From Pelatocladus maniniholoensis HA4357-MV3 (GTDB taxonomy: Bacteria > Cyanobacteriota > Cyanobacteriia > Cyanobacteriales > Nostocaceae), in contig JAHHHW010000104.1 in NCBI GenBank assembly GCA_019359115.1, positions 1 to 52,849 on the forward strand: a DNA stretch of 52,849 nucleotides, given 5' to 3'. Below are positions 18,451 through 28,751 of the stretch, one piece after another; position 1 is the stretch's first letter, and every line of letters starts with the position of its first letter. Under the pieces are notes generated by a model, which did not search any database, was not told where the DNA came from, and worked only from the letters and a program-made list of their open reading frames with translations. A program made the position numbers and the translations under genes.

Positions 18451-18780
18451 TCAAGACACAGTGGCAAGAGATGCCAAAGGATCGGCGATACTTTCAGAAG
18501 GTGCTTGAAATTCACCTGTGATTACGTATTCTAATCGCAGTTTCAGCCAAGTAATAAATTGGTGATTAGTAGAAATAATTGCTACTGCTGGTTGCGGACA
18601 TTTTGCCTTAACTTGTGCCATCTGGGGTACTTCCAGAAAAGCAGGTTGCTTCACTACCCAAAAATCTATTTCCTTTTCTTGTTCGTGATAGTGACGGGTA
18701 CGTTCTCGCAACACTTCTTCCATTGGTTCTTCTTCTAACACAAAGCGTTGACTTGCCAAAACGTAATAGTATGTTTTCAT
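18451..18780 (-). CDS. ycf54: Ycf54 / DUF2488, Mg-protoporphyrin IX monomethyl ester cyclase accessory protein
   Basis: 109 aa, ATG at 18780. Near-complete match to what I know of the Ycf54 family: MKTYYYVLASQRFVLEEEP, VLRERTRHYHEQ, IDFWVVKQPAFLE and STNHQFITWLKLRLEYV. Ycf54 is a small soluble protein required for stability or assembly of the aerobic cyclase (AcsF/CycI) that makes the isocyclic ring of chlorophyll. It stands alone here, with no chlorophyll gene adjacent. Family length agrees. Confidence 0.9.
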   Translation of the reverse strand: MKTYYYVLASQRFVLEEEPMEEVLRERTRHYHEQEKEIDFWVVKQPAFLEVPQMAQVKAKCPQPAVAIISTNHQFITWLKLRLEYVITGEFQAPSESIADPLASLATVS

Positions 18781-18844
18781 TTTCGTTCTTTGCTAAATAA
18801 ATTCAAAGTGGGGACATAGTATTATCTACTATGTCCTTGACAAA

Positions 18845-19564
18845 TTATCTCAGCTTTAATCTTTTTAACCACGAGCCAAAAGGACAAGCATTTGCTGGTT
18901 GTTGATCATTAGCCTGTTTGTTGCCACTTGTCAGCTTGTTTAAAAATTCGCTATTGTCAAAATAATGCTCAACAGCAAGAATTTTCAAGTCATCTGTAAC
19001 ACGAGCAAGACTCATCCCAACTATCTCCACCGTCTGTCCTGTGGGTGCATAGTCTTTATATGGCCCATTAAATGTTCCCCAATGTCGCCACTTGAATGTA
19101 ACGTTGGGTGGTCCAGAATAAACCTCCAGTACTTCCCACAAAAATCCTTTTGGAAACGCAGTCCGAAAAAGTTTACCTGAAGATTCAAAGGTTTCCTCAG
19201 AAGCTTTATAATTTTCTACATCGCCAATAAATGCATTGTAAGTTCCAGAGGCATATACATCTTGAGCAGTGTAGAGTGAGCCGCCGTTACTACTCATACG
19301 AAACTTATCTTGTACAACTGACAACCACTGTTGAGGATTACTTTTAAAAGATACCTCCATCTCAAAGGTTCTCACCAAGTTTTGCACGATCGCTTCTAAA
19401 GAACCTTCTAAATGACAGCATTTGCTCTCCTGAGCAAGACCTGCTTTTGATTCGGCATAATCAGGAGGGACACCATAGCGCCATTGAGCATCTTTGCTTT
19501 GGGTAATGACTTCATCCCGGTCTTGTACCCAAAGCGGTAGGTCTTGAGATTGTTGTGCGCTCAT
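18845..19564 (-). CDS. SnoaL-like / plant pathogen-related-protein-like domain protein
   Basis: 239 aa, ATG at 19564. N-terminal WRYGVPPDYAESKAGLAQESKCCHLEGSLEAIVQNLVRTFEMEVSFK leads into a SnoaL-type cone: YNAFIGDVENYKASEE, FRTAFPKGFLWEVLEVYSGPP, KWRHWGTFNGPYKDYAPTGQTVEIVGM and LKILAVEHYFDN. The WRHWG..GP..APTG pattern is shared with plant 'pathogen-related protein' homologues. No signal peptide, so probably cytosolic. Ligand or reaction unknown; members of this fold range from cyclases to binding proteins. Confidence 0.72.
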   Translation of the reverse strand: MSAQQSQDLPLWVQDRDEVITQSKDAQWRYGVPPDYAESKAGLAQESKCCHLEGSLEAIVQNLVRTFEMEVSFKSNPQQWLSVVQDKFRMSSNGGSLYTAQDVYASGTYNAFIGDVENYKASEETFESSGKLFRTAFPKGFLWEVLEVYSGPPNVTFKWRHWGTFNGPYKDYAPTGQTVEIVGMSLARVTDDLKILAVEHYFDNSEFLNKLTSGNKQANDQQPANACPFGSWLKRLKLR

Positions 19565-19692
19565 AGAATTTTTGGTTTCAGATTTTACTTACAGTGTCCG
19601 TAATTACCAATAAATTTCTAGATTTCGCAGAGACTTTCCCCAGTTATCAGTGAACAGTTATCAGTTATCAGTTACTTTTTACTGATAACTGT

Positions 19693-20415
19693 TCACTGAT
19701 TCCCGCGCATAGCTAATTTCATCTCCCGGACTGCTCTTTCCATACCTACTAACACAGCCCGACTGATGATGGTGTGACCTATGTTCAGTTCTTCCATACC
19801 AGGAAGACAAGCAACGGGATAGACATTCCAGTAGGTGAGTCCATGACCAGCGTTGATTCGCAATCCGGCTTTCATCGCCTGTTCGCACCCGCCTGCTAAC
19901 ATATCTAATTCCTGCTTGCGACTTTTTTCGTCTTTAGCTTCAGCATATCGTCCAGTGTGCAGTTCAATGAATTTCGCCTGTACCTTGACAGAAGCTTCAA
20001 TTTGTGCATGCTCGGCATCAATAAACAAACTCACTGGAATAGCAGCGCTTTGTAGTTTATCAACAACCTCTCCAATTCTAGCAATTTGACCTGCAATATC
20101 TAATCCACCTTCTGTGGTCACTTCTTCTCGTCGTTCGGGGACTAAAGTCACATAATCTGGTTTGATATCGAGGGCGATCGCTACCATTTCATCTGTAGCA
20201 GCCATTTCTAAATTTAAATGTGTTCTGAGCGTCTGTCGCAATAAACGCACATCCCGTTCTTGGATGTGTCGTCTGTCTTCTCGCAGATGGGCTGTAATAC
20301 CATCTGCACCACCTAATTCTGCCAGTACCGCCCCTGCGATTGGGTCTGGTTCCACCGTCCGTCGCGCTTGTCGGATAGTGGCGATATGATCAATATTTAC
20401 GCCGAGTGTAGGCAA
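19693..20415 (-). CDS. pdxJ: Pyridoxine 5'-phosphate synthase PdxJ
   Basis: About 240 aa using the TTG at 20415, which gives (M)[18 protein letters not shown], the usual family start, and has AGGGAG nine bases upstream. The frame stays open to a TTG at 20514 but that extra N-terminus is not family-like and has no ATG. PdxJ condenses 1-deoxyxylulose 5-phosphate with aminoacetone 3-phosphate to form PNP. Motifs seen: [74 protein letters not shown] and GHGLTYWNV. Last step of the DXP-dependent B6 route; cytosolic. Confidence 0.95.
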   Translation of the reverse strand: MPTLGVNIDHIATIRQARRTVEPDPIAGAVLAELGGADGITAHLREDRRHIQERDVRLLRQTLRTHLNLEMAATDEMVAIALDIKPDYVTLVPERREEVTTEGGLDIAGQIARIGEVVDKLQSAAIPVSLFIDAEHAQIEASVKVQAKFIELHTGRYAEAKDEKSRKQELDMLAGGCEQAMKAGLRINAGHGLTYWNVYPVACLPGMEELNIGHTIISRAVLVGMERAVREMKLAMRGNQ

Positions 20416-20745
20416 CCCTAGTCTCTCCCTATGCACTGAAATAGAATCTGTTTTTTGGGCGTTGCTGAATCTACCTTGGACATTGCATGGCGATCGCTCG
20501 AATTTATACTTCAATTATGCAACGCCACTATTTCTATTGTCGCACGATGTGATTATTTTGATGGATTTTCTGCTTTAGGAATTGTAAAAAACTAGTGGAA
20601 TTAGTGCGATCGCGCACAAGCACTAAAGTGGGCAAGCTACTATTTAAGAAGCTAGTACAGATGATTCCCAAAAGTCATCTGTGAGAGTCAACACACCAGC
20701 ATACATAGTCAAACCTCCGAACCAGCCAGCACTAAGAGAATATTC
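20416..20745. other. Intergenic region between pdxJ and tldD
   Basis: No gene supported. It holds two HIP1-containing patches and a hairpin in the tldD leader: CAGATGA (20658-20664) pairs with TCATCTG (20675-20681) over a 10-nt loop. Both flanking genes are divergent, so two promoters must lie here; I cannot place them with confidence. Confidence 0.5.
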
Positions 20746-22218
20746 ATGCTAACAAATACCCTACTTCTGTCCCAACAACTCCCCACTCTGCAATACACCT
20801 CGACTACAGAACGATTCGATGAAACCTGGGAAGCTCCCCTAGCTACCCTCTTGGGACTAGGACGCGCTGCTGGCGCTGATTTTATCGAATTTTTCTTAGA
20901 GCGTGTTAACTACATAAGTTGTCTTGCAGAAGAAGATACCATCACCAGCATTACACCACGTCTTTCCACTGGTGCAGGAGTTAGAGTATTTAAAGGACAT
21001 GCAGACTGCTATGTCAGCACTAATGACATATCTTTTGCAGGTTTGAAAGCAGCTTTAGAAAAAGGGCTTTCTATTCTAGGATTGCAGCTACCTGCTCCCA
21101 ATGCTTTAATCCCCGAAATCAACCTAGAACTACTCAGAGACTACGCCACCAAAAGAGCTAAAGATAGCTGGTTATCTCTGTGTAGTTCCATCCGAGAAAT
21201 GGGAGAAATTCTGCTTGATGGTACAGCCCAACTCCAGCGTAAAGCTAACCATATCCAATCCCGTCGTGCTACCTACTTCCGTGATTGGCAAGAAGTCCTA
21301 GTTGCTGCTAGTGATGGCACTTTTGCTCGCGACATTCGCCTCACTCAATCTGTAGGATTTAATCTCCTATGTGCAGATGGTGCTAATCGTACTTCTATTG
21401 GTGAACGTGCTGGTAATACCAGTGATCCTAACTTCCTCAAAACCTGGGATTATCAAGAATCAGCAGAACATATCTCTGAATCCGCGCTTAAAATGCTCTA
21501 CGCAGATTACGTCGAATCAGGTACTTATCCGATCATCATGGCTAATCACTTTGGTGGCGTAATCTTCCACGAAGCTTGTGGACACTTGCTGGAAACCACC
21601 CAAATAGAACGCAAAACATCTCCCTTCGCCGATAAAAAGGGTGAAAAAATTGCCCACGAAAGTCTAACCGCTTTGGATGAAGGGCGTACCGAACAAGCCT
21701 TCGGTACAATTGACATGGATGATGAAGGTATGCCAGCCCAAAAAACACTATTAATTGAAAAAGGCATTCTCAAGAACTTTTTAGCAGATCGAGCTGGTTC
21801 CTGGCGCACCGGACACCCCAGAACAGGTAGCGGACGCCGCCAGAGTTTTACCTTTGCAGCTGCTAGCCGGATGCGTAACACTTATATTGCACCTGGAGAA
21901 TACACAACCGAAGATTTATTTGCCTCCGTTGATAAAGGCATTTACTGTAAAAAAATGGGTGGTGGTAGTGTTGGTGCTACAGGTCAATTTAACTTTGGTG
22001 TAGACGAAGCTTATTTAATTGAAAACGGCAAAATTACCAAGCCACTAAAAGGAGCGATCTTAATTGGTGAAGCTAAGGAAATTATGAATAAAATTTCCAT
22101 GTGTTCCCAAGATTTATCTTTAGCACCTGGTTTTTGTGGCTCCATCAGTGGGAGTATTTACACCACAGTTGGACAACCTCATATCAAAGTTGATTCAATT
22201 ACCGTTGGTGGACGCTAA
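20746..22218 (+). CDS. tldD: Metalloprotease TldD
   Basis: 490 aa, ATG at 20746. Catalytic subunit of the TldD/TldE zinc protease that degrades unfolded peptides and, in some bacteria, matures peptide natural products or cleaves CcdA. The zinc motif HEACGH is at 275-280 within [20 protein letters not shown]. The later conserved [20 protein letters not shown] and [22 protein letters not shown] blocks are also present. Its partner subunit follows about 190 bp downstream on the same strand, so the two form an operon-like pair. Confidence 0.94.
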   Translation: MLTNTLLLSQQLPTLQYTSTTERFDETWEAPLATLLGLGRAAGADFIEFFLERVNYISCLAEEDTITSITPRLSTGAGVRVFKGHADCYVSTNDISFAGLKAALEKGLSILGLQLPAPNALIPEINLELLRDYATKRAKDSWLSLCSSIREMGEILLDGTAQLQRKANHIQSRRATYFRDWQEVLVAASDGTFARDIRLTQSVGFNLLCADGANRTSIGERAGNTSDPNFLKTWDYQESAEHISESALKMLYADYVESGTYPIIMANHFGGVIFHEACGHLLETTQIERKTSPFADKKGEKIAHESLTALDEGRTEQAFGTIDMDDEGMPAQKTLLIEKGILKNFLADRAGSWRTGHPRTGSGRRQSFTFAAASRMRNTYIAPGEYTTEDLFASVDKGIYCKKMGGGSVGATGQFNFGVDEAYLIENGKITKPLKGAILIGEAKEIMNKISMCSQDLSLAPGFCGSISGSIYTTVGQPHIKVDSITVGGR

Positions 22219-22410
22219 AGAATTTTGGATTTTAGATTTTGGATTTTGGATTGTGAATGAGCAACAGTTTAAAACTAGAACTAAACAACTTGCATTAAGA
22301 GTGATTAATTTAGTTGAAGCAAGCAAACACGTTCTTCTAGCCAAAATCTAAATATCTAATATCCAAAATGAACTTTCTACAAACTCAAAATCTAAAATCT
22401 AAAATTGACT
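22219..22410. other. tldD-pmbA spacer with low-complexity DNA
   Basis: Begins with repeated TTTTGGATTTTAGA-type units and ends with CTAAAATCTAAAATT. These are near inverted copies of each other, so the spacer could form a long imperfect stem. No gene supported. Confidence 0.45.
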
Positions 22411-23751
22411 ATGCCCAATATCAGTGAAATTGCAAATTATGCCAAGGACAGTGCAAATAAACTTGGCATCAAAAAATTCGATATCTATGGCTCAAGTGCA
22501 GATGCAACCAGTGTACAAGTTGATCAAGGTGAGCCTAAGCAAGTTAAAGCTTCAAATCTTTCTGGTGTCACTGTTCGAGTTTGGAATGACGAAAATACAA
22601 TGGGTGTCACCAGCACCACAGATGTAGATCCCAAAGGATTAGAATTGGCTTTAAAAACAGCCTATGAAGCTAGTTTCTTTGGTGTCAAAGAAAACGTGCC
22701 AGATTTTAGTCCAGAAGCTACTATTAAGATTGCCACTCCAAAAAAAGAAAAATCACCACAAGCACCAGTTTCTCAATTAATAGAAACTTTGTTGACGGCT
22801 GAAAAAGAAGTTTTGGCTGCTCATTCGGCAATTCAAGGAGTACCTTATAACAATTTAGCTCAAAGAGATATTGATAGATTCTATCTCAATAGTGATGGTG
22901 CTATCAGAACTGAATCTCACTCTTTAGCATCTATTTATCTCTACAGCAAAACAGAGGAAGATGGTAAAAAACCTCGCAGTGCTGGTGCTTTTAGAGTTGA
23001 ACGCAGTTTAGAAAGTTTAGATATTAATGGTTGCATTCAAGAAACAACACAGAAGACTATTAGCCACTTGAACTATGAAAAAGTCAAGTCTGGCAAGTAT
23101 ACAGTGGTTTTTTCGCCGGATGCTTTTTTAAGTCTTTTGAGTGCTTTTTCTAATTTATTTAATGCCCAAAATATTCTCGATAAGCAAAGTTTATCTACTC
23201 CTGATGATTTAGGCAAACAAATAGCATCTCCTCTGCTTTCTGTGTATGATGATGCTTTGCATCCTGCTAATGTTGGCGCAGAAAGTTTTGATGGCGAAGG
23301 AACTCCGACTCGCCAAATTTCATTGATTGAAAATGGTGTTTTAGCTGGTTTTATACATAGTGCAGGTACTGCCAAAAGGATGAATGCTAAACCCACAGGA
23401 AATGCTAACATTGGTGCAAAAGTCACCGTCAGTCCTAACTTTTATCATGTTTTTGCTGCTGCACCAGGTGAACAAGAATTGAGCTTGGAAACTGCTGAAA
23501 ATGTAATTCTTATTGATGATTTACAAGCTCTCCATGCAGGTGTAAAATCATTACAAGGTTCGTTTTCTCTACCTTTTGATGGTTGGATTGTCAACAAAGG
23601 TGTGAAGACGAGTATTGAATCAGCGACTGTTGCTGGTGATTTTCTCCAAGTTCTTAAATCTATTCTTTTTGTGGAAAAAGAACCAGAGTTGACTCCTGGA
23701 GGAGTTTGTCCAAAAATTTGGGTTGATGGACTTTCAATTACGGGAGAATAA
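22411..23751 (+). CDS. PmbA/TldE-family peptidase subunit
   Basis: 446 aa from the ATG at 22411 (an in-frame TTG two codons earlier is less likely). TldE/PmbA subunit of the TldD/E protease: it shares the TldD fold but lacks the HExxxH zinc motif, as expected for the non-catalytic partner. Typical segments: VQVDQGEPKQVKASNLSGVTVRVW, GVTSTTDVDP, SDGAIRTESHSLASIY, DGEGTPTRQISLIENGVLAGF and the C-terminal GDFLQVLKSI. Directly downstream of tldD. Confidence 0.92.
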   Translation: MPNISEIANYAKDSANKLGIKKFDIYGSSADATSVQVDQGEPKQVKASNLSGVTVRVWNDENTMGVTSTTDVDPKGLELALKTAYEASFFGVKENVPDFSPEATIKIATPKKEKSPQAPVSQLIETLLTAEKEVLAAHSAIQGVPYNNLAQRDIDRFYLNSDGAIRTESHSLASIYLYSKTEEDGKKPRSAGAFRVERSLESLDINGCIQETTQKTISHLNYEKVKSGKYTVVFSPDAFLSLLSAFSNLFNAQNILDKQSLSTPDDLGKQIASPLLSVYDDALHPANVGAESFDGEGTPTRQISLIENGVLAGFIHSAGTAKRMNAKPTGNANIGAKVTVSPNFYHVFAAAPGEQELSLETAENVILIDDLQALHAGVKSLQGSFSLPFDGWIVNKGVKTSIESATVAGDFLQVLKSILFVEKEPELTPGGVCPKIWVDGLSITGE

Positions 23752-23757
23752 CAAGAT

Positions 23758-23800
23758 ATGAATTATGAATTATGAATCATACACAAAATTCATAATTCAT
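23758..23800. terminator. AT-rich hairpin between convergent genes
   Basis: ATGAATTATGAA occurs at 23758 and again, shifted by seven bases, at 23765; its exact inverse TTCATAATTCAT is at 23789-23800. The hairpin sits between convergent pmbA and the SDR gene and could act as a bidirectional terminator, though it lacks GC pairs and may simply be a repeat. Confidence 0.4.
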
Positions 23801-23817
23801 AACTTATAACTTATAAT

Positions 23818-24621
23818 CTATTTCACTTCCTGCATACTTCTAACTATTTTTGTGACTTGCTCTCTTGGCGCAAGTTTGACGATTTCAACTAATAGCTTAT
23901 TTTTCACACCTGGAATCACAAGAGTTTTGTTTGCGAATAACCCACTGTAGCCAAGTTGAGCTACAGTTTGAGCATCCATCATTTTTTTACCCTTAACTAG
24001 TTTAGAGTCTGCCATGCCTGTTCTTTCATGAAAAGCAGATGCTGTAGGGCCTGGACAAAGAACAGTCACAGTCACACCTGTACCTTCTAATTCGTTGGCG
24101 ATCGCTTCCGAAAATGACAATACATAAGCTTTGGTAGCAAAATAAACTGCCATTAAAGGTCCTGGTTGAAACGCAGCAGTTGAGGATACGTTTAATATTT
24201 TACCTCTGCCTTGTTTAACCATTTCTTTGAGAAATAATTTCGTTAAATGGGTGAGACACACCACATTTACTTGCATCATTTCCAATTCTGTAGTTAGATC
24301 AATTTCGTGGAATAATCCATAAGTACCAAATCCAGCATTATTTACTAGCACATCAATTTTAATATGTGAGTTTTGCACCTCAGTAAAAATTTCTTCTGGA
24401 GATGTTGATTTAGATAAGTCTTTGACAATAGGTTTTATTGCTATACCATATTTTTTAGGAAATTCTTCTGCGATCTCAGCTAGTTTTTCTGCCCACCTAT
24501 CTACTAACACGAGATTATAATTATCAGAAGCAAAAAGACATGCTAATTGATAACCAATTCCACTACATGCGCCAGTAATCAGAGCAGTTTGTTGGCTTTG
24601 AGCTTGGTGTGTTGTATTCAT
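23818..24621 (-). CDS. Short-chain dehydrogenase/reductase (SDR)
   Basis: 267 aa, ATG at 24621. Classical SDR: cofactor motif TGACSGIGYQLA (about residues 17-28), an acidic residue after the second strand (LVLVDRW, suggesting NAD preference), NNAGFGTYG (about 92-100), and the catalytic S...YFATK (VSSTAAFQPG...AVYFATKAYV). The C-terminal part resembles the DltE/YqjQ-type subgroup. Substrate not predictable. Monocistronic as far as can be seen. Confidence 0.92.
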   Translation of the reverse strand: MNTTHQAQSQQTALITGACSGIGYQLACLFASDNYNLVLVDRWAEKLAEIAEEFPKKYGIAIKPIVKDLSKSTSPEEIFTEVQNSHIKIDVLVNNAGFGTYGLFHEIDLTTELEMMQVNVVCLTHLTKLFLKEMVKQGRGKILNVSSTAAFQPGPLMAVYFATKAYVLSFSEAIANELEGTGVTVTVLCPGPTASAFHERTGMADSKLVKGKKMMDAQTVAQLGYSGLFANKTLVIPGVKNKLLVEIVKLAPREQVTKIVRSMQEVK

Positions 24622-25061
24622 AAATCTAAAAGTATAGATTCCTCAACTAGTTTTGCTTTGATAGTTTACGAAGAAATCTTAACCATCAATATTCAAGTCT
24701 AAGATTGAGGAATCGAAGACAAATGAAATTGAGAATTCAGAGGAAGTCAAACTAAATTTGTCACAGTCAGTAGCGCCTATACAATAACTTATGATTTGAC
24801 TTTCCTATGAGATGTACGATGCTTTTAAGAAGCTCCACATATTAATTATATTGTCAATATAAAAAAAGCTAATTTATATTTCATGTGACTTTAGTCATAT
24901 TGAATCTTGAAGTTTAGTACTAAATTCCAACATTAATAAATATCTCCAAAATAAATGTATTTTGGAGTACAAATAAATATTTTTTAGTTGTATCAACAAC
25001 TATATTATTTGTGTTTGAAGAAATTTATTATCAATTAGGCAAATTTTGAATTATGTCTGAA
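24622..25061. other. AT-rich intergenic region
   Basis: 440 bp with no open frame I can support and no strong palindrome. It lies upstream of the SDR gene and downstream of the ArsR-ClpN gene, both on the minus strand. Confidence 0.5.
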
Positions 25062-25937
25062 TTACGTCAGAGATCTCCGTATACGTTGTTCTAAAGAAAT
25101 TAAATCTACCCCAAGATTTTGCAATACTCTTATTGCTACTCCTCCTCCTTCACGGAGAATACCTAATAGTAAATGTTCTGTACCAATGTAATTTACGCCA
25201 AGTTGTTGCGACTGTTCCACTGCTAATTCTAATACTCGCTTGGCTCTGGGTGTAAAAGGAACATCTACAGCTGTATTTCCTAAACCTCTCCCGATAATTT
25301 TTTCAACCTCAATTTGAGCATTTTCTAAGTTCACATCTACGGAGGTGAGAAACTGGGATGCAATACCACTACCTTCACCAATTAATCCCAGTAAAATTTG
25401 TTCTGTTCCAACAAAATTATGTCCCAAGCGACGAGATTCACCTTGAGCAATTCTAATCGCTATAATCGCTTTTTGAGTGAATCTTTCATAACCTCTGAGG
25501 TGAAATCTACCTGACATAAAACCGAAGAGTTTTTCAAATATAGATTCAAAAAATCTTTCCAACATAAACCCTTCCTGAATTGATGTATTATTGACTGCAT
25601 TAGGAATGCGATCGCTAGAAACACCAGAAACATTCCCAAAAAATTCTCGTCTTGTTCTCCCTGTCGATAAAAAAGTCAATAAATCTTCCATAGTCTCAGC
25701 ATTCGCTGAGTACCACAGAAATTGTTTGTCTTTACGACTATTAACTAAACCCTCAATCCGCAGTTTCTCCAAATGATGAGATAGGGTCGAGTTGGGAATT
25801 TTCAGCTTTTCCTGAATTTCCCCCACAGTCATTCCATCTGGATAAGCTGCAAACAGCAACCGCATTATTTCCAAGCGTGGTTCCGACCCCAGTGCAGCAA
25901 AGATATCTGCATACCGAGCCGTTTCTTCTTTAGTCAT
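25062..25937 (-). CDS. ArsR-type HTH regulator fused to a Clp N-terminal domain
   Basis: 291 aa, ATG at 25937. Residues about 8-95 are an ArsR/SmtB winged helix ([59 protein letters not shown]). No Cys-rich metal site is evident. After a linker, residues about 148-291 are a double Clp_N domain almost like the ClpC N-terminus ([71 protein letters not shown]). There is no AAA+ module. ClpC N-domains bind adaptors and substrates. A regulator that senses protein-quality signals or is delivered to ClpCP is a plausible inference, not established knowledge. Confidence 0.9.
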   Translation of the reverse strand: MTKEETARYADIFAALGSEPRLEIMRLLFAAYPDGMTVGEIQEKLKIPNSTLSHHLEKLRIEGLVNSRKDKQFLWYSANAETMEDLLTFLSTGRTRREFFGNVSGVSSDRIPNAVNNTSIQEGFMLERFFESIFEKLFGFMSGRFHLRGYERFTQKAIIAIRIAQGESRRLGHNFVGTEQILLGLIGEGSGIASQFLTSVDVNLENAQIEVEKIIGRGLGNTAVDVPFTPRAKRVLELAVEQSQQLGVNYIGTEHLLLGILREGGGVAIRVLQNLGVDLISLEQRIRRSLT

Positions 25938-26266
25938 ATTTCCAGAATAATCGAAATAATCTAAATGTCAACATTAATATTTTGAAGGAACTAAAGTTGA
26001 TAAGTAGAACAGGTTAAATAATTAAAGGCTCGTAGTGAGAACTTTAGTTCTCAAAAAAGGACTAAAGTCCTTACTACAAACTGAATCCTAGTCTTTTTAC
26101 ATTACTTAATATAGTTTGGCTTTTTCAAGTCGTTCTACTTAAGTGATATTACTGAAGAAATTTGTAGAATCATTAATTAATTTGTATATCCTTGCTATTT
26201 TATACCAGTACTCTTAGTATCATATTTCACAATAATGCTACTTGGGCTTTTTAGGACAAGACGATT
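25938..26266. other. Divergent promoter region with a palindromic repeat
   Basis: 329 bp between the divergent ArsR-ClpN gene and the exported repeat protein. Apart from the GTAGTGAG-type palindromic repeat at 26030-26081 I see no gene and cannot place promoters or an operator confidently. Confidence 0.45.
26030..26081. repeat. Dispersed GTAGTGAG...ACTTTAGT palindromic repeat, copy A
   Basis: TCGTAGTGAGAACTTTAGTT followed by AAGGACTAAAGTCCTTACTA. The two halves are roughly inverted around a short A-rich centre. Related copies are at 32511-32567 and, as a half, 42950-42975. Confidence 0.6.
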
Positions 26267-27400
26267 ATGGCTACTATCAAACAGTTTTTAACAGCAACAG
26301 CAATTAGTTTTTCTATCAGCTTGCTTGCTATAGGTGAAGCTACAGCTTTCACTTTCACGAAAATTGCTGATACCAAAGATGGTTTTACTACACTTGGGTC
26401 TAATCCTGCAATCAATAATGATGGGACTATAGTTTTCTCAGCCAATTTAGAAAGTACAAGTAGTACCATTTTGATTGGAAATGGTGAAACAACCTCCACC
26501 ATCACCGACGCTAGTGGGATATTTAGTTTGTTTGGGAATAAACCTGCAATGAACGATTCAGGTATTATAGCTTTTGATGCCAATATTGATACGATAGGTA
26601 GTGGTATTTTTACTGTGAATCACGGAATCACAACTACCATAGCCGAAAGCAGCCAGCCTAGAGGAGCCTTTGGTTCTCCTGTCATCAATAACAAAGCTGC
26701 TGTTGCATTCTCATCTGAGATCGAGAATGGCCGTGGTATCTTCATGAATATTGATGGAGCAACAACTGTTGTTGTTGATACCAGTGGTTCTTACAGTGAC
26801 TTTGATGGATATGCAATTAATGATGCAAATACCATTGCCTTTTCAGCTAGGCTAGATACGGGAGAACGTGGTATTTTTACAATCACCTCAGATGGAGTAA
26901 CCATCCCTATAGCTGATACAACTAGTACTAGTAAGTTTAGTTTTGTTTTTCCTCCAGCTATCAATAATCCAGGAACCGTAGCATTTAAGGGAGTCTTAAA
27001 AAAGGAAGACGGCGAAGGTATATTTATAGTTAACAACGGCACAATAACTAATATTGCCGACAACAGCAAAGACTTTAAATTTTTCGAGAATCCTGCAATC
27101 AATGATGTTGGAACAGTAGCATTTAAAGGTGTCCTTAAAGACGGTGGCTTGGGTATTTTTACTGGAGCAGATCCAGTCGCTGATAAGGTGATTGTTGCAG
27201 GTGATACTTTGTTTGGCTCGACAGTAAAAGCTATTTATTTTTCCAATAAGGGATTAAATAACAGCAATCAAATTGTTTTCTATGCAATACTTGCTGATGG
27301 TACTGGTGGTATTTTCCGCGCTGATCCGGAGTCAGAGGCTCCCAGTACTGGGGTTCCTTCAGGTAATTGTAAGACTAAGCATGAAAACCTTATCCCCTAG
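26267..27400 (+). CDS. Exported tandem-repeat protein, possible remnant of a PEP-CTERM protein
   Basis: 377 aa, ATG at 26267. Signal peptide with cleavage likely after GEATAFT (about residue 26). The mature protein is built of about seven repeats of the form PAINNxGTVAFxAxL..GxGIFxxNxGxxTxIAD, as in secreted 'choice-of-anchor' repeat proteins. The C-terminus [10 protein letters not shown] looks like a PEP-CTERM anchor lost by frameshift: the +1 frame there reads [15 protein letters not shown]. The last 11 bp overlap the convergent pyrB gene. Role at the cell surface unknown. Confidence 0.8.
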   Translation: MATIKQFLTATAISFSISLLAIGEATAFTFTKIADTKDGFTTLGSNPAINNDGTIVFSANLESTSSTILIGNGETTSTITDASGIFSLFGNKPAMNDSGIIAFDANIDTIGSGIFTVNHGITTTIAESSQPRGAFGSPVINNKAAVAFSSEIENGRGIFMNIDGATTVVVDTSGSYSDFDGYAINDANTIAFSARLDTGERGIFTITSDGVTIPIADTTSTSKFSFVFPPAINNPGTVAFKGVLKKEDGEGIFIVNNGTITNIADNSKDFKFFENPAINDVGTVAFKGVLKDGGLGIFTGADPVADKVIVAGDTLFGSTVKAIYFSNKGLNNSNQIVFYAILADGTGGIFRADPESEAPSTGVPSGNCKTKHENLIP

Positions 27401-28379
27401 TAGTTCCAATCAAATACAACAGCGCCATCCGCACAGCAACACCGCTTGTAACTTGTGTTTGAATCAAACTAAATTCTGGATCATCCATTAAATCTGAGCT
27501 AATTTCGACACCACGGTTGACTGGGCCTGGATGCAAAACTTTGACATTGGGTTTGCACAGTTGCAGCTTTGAGCGTGTAATCCCAAACATTTGGTGATAT
27601 TCTCGCAAAGAAGGCAGCAAATGTGCAGTCATCCGTTCCTTCTGTAAGCGTAGTGTCATCACAAAATCAGCCTCTTTGAGGGCTGGTTCTAATTGCCAAT
27701 GTACAAACAGCCTACCTGGTCTATCTTTGCCGAAATCTGCAAATAATTTTGGTAATAAAGTCGGTGGTGCTGCTAAATGTAATTCTGCACCACTGGCGGT
27801 GATACTCCAAATATTCGATCGCGCGACACGTGAATGCAGAATATCCCCAACAATAGCAATCTTTTTATCCTTGAGAAGTTCTAGGCGGGGAGAATCTGGA
27901 TCAAGCAGAGTACAGATTGTAAATAAATCTAACAGACCTTGGGAAGGATGCTCATGTTGACCATCACCAGCATTAAGGACACTAACTTTGACACCGAGAC
28001 GATCCATTTCCTGAGCGATCGCATTTGGAACTCCTGCTTCCTTATGGCGAATGACCATAATATCAGTTCCCATCGCCAAATAAGTTTTGGCTGTATCTAG
28101 AATCGTCTCTCCTTTAGTCATCGAAGAAGAGGCTGAGGCAAAGTTAAGTGTATCTGCGGAAAGGCGTTTGGCAGCAAGTTCAAAACTGCTACGAGTACGA
28201 GTTGAAGGCTCAAAAAATAAATTTGCTACCACATGTCCCTGCAAAGTTGGTACTTTCTTTGTCCGCCTTGATAATACCTCCTGAAAACTGGCGGCTGTTT
28301 GCAGTACGGTATCGTATTCAGCTGAGGTGAAATCAGCTAGAGAAAGAACGTGGTGACGAGTCCAATCAGTAGTAGGCAT
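27390..28379 (-). CDS. pyrB: Aspartate carbamoyltransferase catalytic subunit PyrB
   Basis: 329 aa from the ATG at 28379 ([14 protein letters not shown]); an upstream TTG at 28427 would add a repeat-derived tail. Second step of pyrimidine synthesis: carbamoyl phosphate + L-aspartate to N-carbamoyl aspartate. Carbamoyl phosphate motif [13 protein letters not shown] (56-68), [30 protein letters not shown], and the aspartate loop with [22 protein letters not shown] is near the C-terminus. No PyrI is adjacent. Overlaps the convergent exported-protein gene by 11 bp. Confidence 0.95.
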   Translation of the reverse strand: MPTTDWTRHHVLSLADFTSAEYDTVLQTAASFQEVLSRRTKKVPTLQGHVVANLFFEPSTRTRSSFELAAKRLSADTLNFASASSSMTKGETILDTAKTYLAMGTDIMVIRHKEAGVPNAIAQEMDRLGVKVSVLNAGDGQHEHPSQGLLDLFTICTLLDPDSPRLELLKDKKIAIVGDILHSRVARSNIWSITASGAELHLAAPPTLLPKLFADFGKDRPGRLFVHWQLEPALKEADFVMTLRLQKERMTAHLLPSLREYHQMFGITRSKLQLCKPNVKVLHPGPVNRGVEISSDLMDDPEFSLIQTQVTSGVAVRMALLYLIGTTRG

Positions 28380-28430
28380 AGATTTTAAAGGGGAAAGGGG
28401 ATTGGAGAAAGGGGACAGGGGAGACAATTT

Positions 28431-28549
28431 ATCAGTTATCAGTTATCAGTTATCAGTTATCAGTTATCAGTTATCAGTTATCAGTTATCAGTTATCAGTT
28501 ATCAGTTATCAGTTATCAGTTATCAGTTATCAGTTATCAGTTATCAGTT
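28431..28549. repeat. Heptanucleotide tandem repeat ATCAGTT x17
   Basis: Seventeen perfect, contiguous copies of ATCAGTT (28431-28549), the longest STRR in this window, upstream of pyrB. The repeat creates open frames by periodicity; none is a gene. Such arrays are expected to vary in copy number by slippage. Confidence 0.97.
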
Positions 28550-28751
28550 ATCAAATTAAACTGTTAACTGATTCATGTCTCATACCCCATACCCAATCCC
28601 CGATTCCCGATCCCTTATCCCCGATCCCCGATTCCTAACTTTTCACTGAAACAAAATGTAACATTTTTGATACAAATCACCATGTAAAACATTAAAGGGC
28701 ATTGTCAAATATTTAGTAAATTTGAGACAGTGTTCCCTAGCTTGAATAAAC

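Noticed and set aside
22136-22351. 71-codon frame between tldD and pmbA
   Set aside because: Overlaps the tldD end and then translates TTTTGGATTTTAGA-type low-complexity DNA.
28402-28638. 78-codon frame VISYQLS repeated
   Set aside because: Pure translation of the ATCAGTT heptamer array.
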